Origin: Sediminibacterium sp. KACHI17
GTDB lineage: Bacteria > Bacteroidota > Bacteroidia > Chitinophagales > Chitinophagaceae
Reading direction: 5' to 3'
NCBI RefSeq assembly: GCF_040362915.1
Contig: NZ_AP029612.1
Location: 1,116,001-1,180,000, forward strand
DNA length: 64,000 nt
Positions 63,613 through 64,000 of the stretch are shown here, piece after piece; positions within the stretch are counted from its first letter, which is position 1; each line of letters opens with the position of its first letter. The notes beneath the pieces are model-generated. The model saw only the letters and a list, made by a program, of their open reading frames with translations. It did not search any database and was not told the DNA's origin. Both the position numbers and the translations under genes were made by a program.

Positions 63613-64000
63613 ATGAAGCAATATGTCATCCCCGCCTTTTTGCTGCTCTTGTTGGCTTGTAAACAAAATGAGAAAAAGGGAACTCAGCAGGAAAGCGCTA
63701 TTCCTGAAACAGCACAAAAATTATACAATCAAGTAGCTCAATATCCGGATAGCACAGCTTTGCGTATTCAGTTGGTCAATACATTGGATAGTATTGGGGC
63801 TTTGACTCCGGCATTGGCTCAAATGGATTCATTGATCGCGAGAGATAGCTTGAACTTCGGCATTTGGTTTCATAAAGCACAGTTGAGCGAAAAAGCAGGT
63901 GATACGAGTGGGGCACTTCGATCTTATGATAAAGCAGCCCGGATCTATCCGTCACCTGATGCTTTACTTAGTATGGCAAATCTTTTTGCAGAAAAGAAAG
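63613..64000 (+). CDS. TPR-containing lipoprotein (partial, continues right)
   Basis: The first 129 codons of a gene cut by the window edge. MKQYVIPAFLLLLLACKQN is a lipoprotein signal with lipobox LLAC (Cys16). Two TPR-like helix pairs follow: SIGALTPALAQMDSLIARDS with NFGIWFHKAQLSEKAG, and TSGALRSYDKAARIYPS. It is probably anchored in the envelope and acts as a protein-binding scaffold. The rest and the full length are unknown. Confidence 0.8.
   Translation, partial: MKQYVIPAFLLLLLACKQNEKKGTQQESAIPETAQKLYNQVAQYPDSTALRIQLVNTLDSIGALTPALAQMDSLIARDSLNFGIWFHKAQLSEKAGDTSGALRSYDKAARIYPSPDALLSMANLFAEKK

Overview
The window is about 64 kb of ordinary-looking chromosome from a Bacteroidota bacterium, most likely a member of the Chitinophagaceae (Sediminibacterium/Hydrotalea-like). 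This rests on type IX secretion genes (PorW/SprE-like, PorQ), Bacteroidota-type promoters (TTTG, 17-19 nt, TAnnTTTG), weak Shine-Dalgarno sites, a TPP-riboswitch-controlled TonB-dependent receptor, homogentisate dioxygenase, LytTR two-component genes and the protein sequences. The taxon is inferred, not tested. No phage, plasmid, CRISPR or insertion sequence is visible.

Layout. 1-1.8 kb: end of sucC, then a minus-strand set of a truncated M23-type membrane stub, AtpZ-like, AtpI-like and SprT-like genes. 1.9-9.7 kb: porW/sprE, penicillin-binding protein 1A, a HAD hydrolase, a CAT-fold acetyltransferase and porQ. 9.9-15 kb: lon, a repeat-rich small lipoprotein, der, era. 15.2-15.65 kb: initiator tRNA-Met with a GIY-YIG ORF and a partial copy of the tRNA 3' part. 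15.7-24.8 kb: DUF2807 protein, TPP riboswitch with TonB receptor, rhodanese, PASTA protein, ddl, ferredoxin, acyl-CoA reductase, HtrA. 24.8-37.3 kb: GH13 amylase, a four-gene unit (PIG-L deacetylase, two tiny membrane proteins, sodium/solute symporter), alpha/beta hydrolase, M14 peptidase, gamma-glutamyltransferase, DinB-like protein, NUDIX hydrolase. 37.35-43.7 kb: TamB and a GT39-like glycosyltransferase. 43.7-49.5 kb: aroQ, carA and the ribosomal alpha operon infA-rpmJ-rpsM-rpsK-rpsD-rpoA-rplQ. 49.6-64 kb: a large metallopeptidase/propeller protein, small conserved proteins, hmgA, a phosphoesterase, a Tat-exported aminotransferase, a LytS/LytR pair beside two secreted paralogues, two membrane proteins, a PD40 protein and the start of a TPR lipoprotein.

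Most genes serve the cell envelope (secretion, peptidoglycan, outer-membrane assembly, periplasmic proteolysis) or core translation and GTPase functions. Intergenic gaps are short, all under 300 bp, and many hold intrinsic terminators.

The most unusual structure is non-coding. At least nine intergenic spots carry degenerate tandem arrays with an exact 7-nt period. In most of them the left half is the reverse complement of the right half in the same 7-nt phase, and several arrays run into the stop codons of flanking genes. The word differs between arrays (GAATNNN, GATNTNA, AGCTTNN, NNGAGTA, AAGANNN, TAGGTNA, ATGGNNN), but period and mirror layout are kept. I know no named element that fits, so this is the lead candidate for something undescribed. 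Other points of interest are a likely CTG start for TamB, the tRNA-fMet/GIY-YIG module, two unannotated small membrane proteins next to a symporter, and a palindrome inside the variable arm of the TPP riboswitch.
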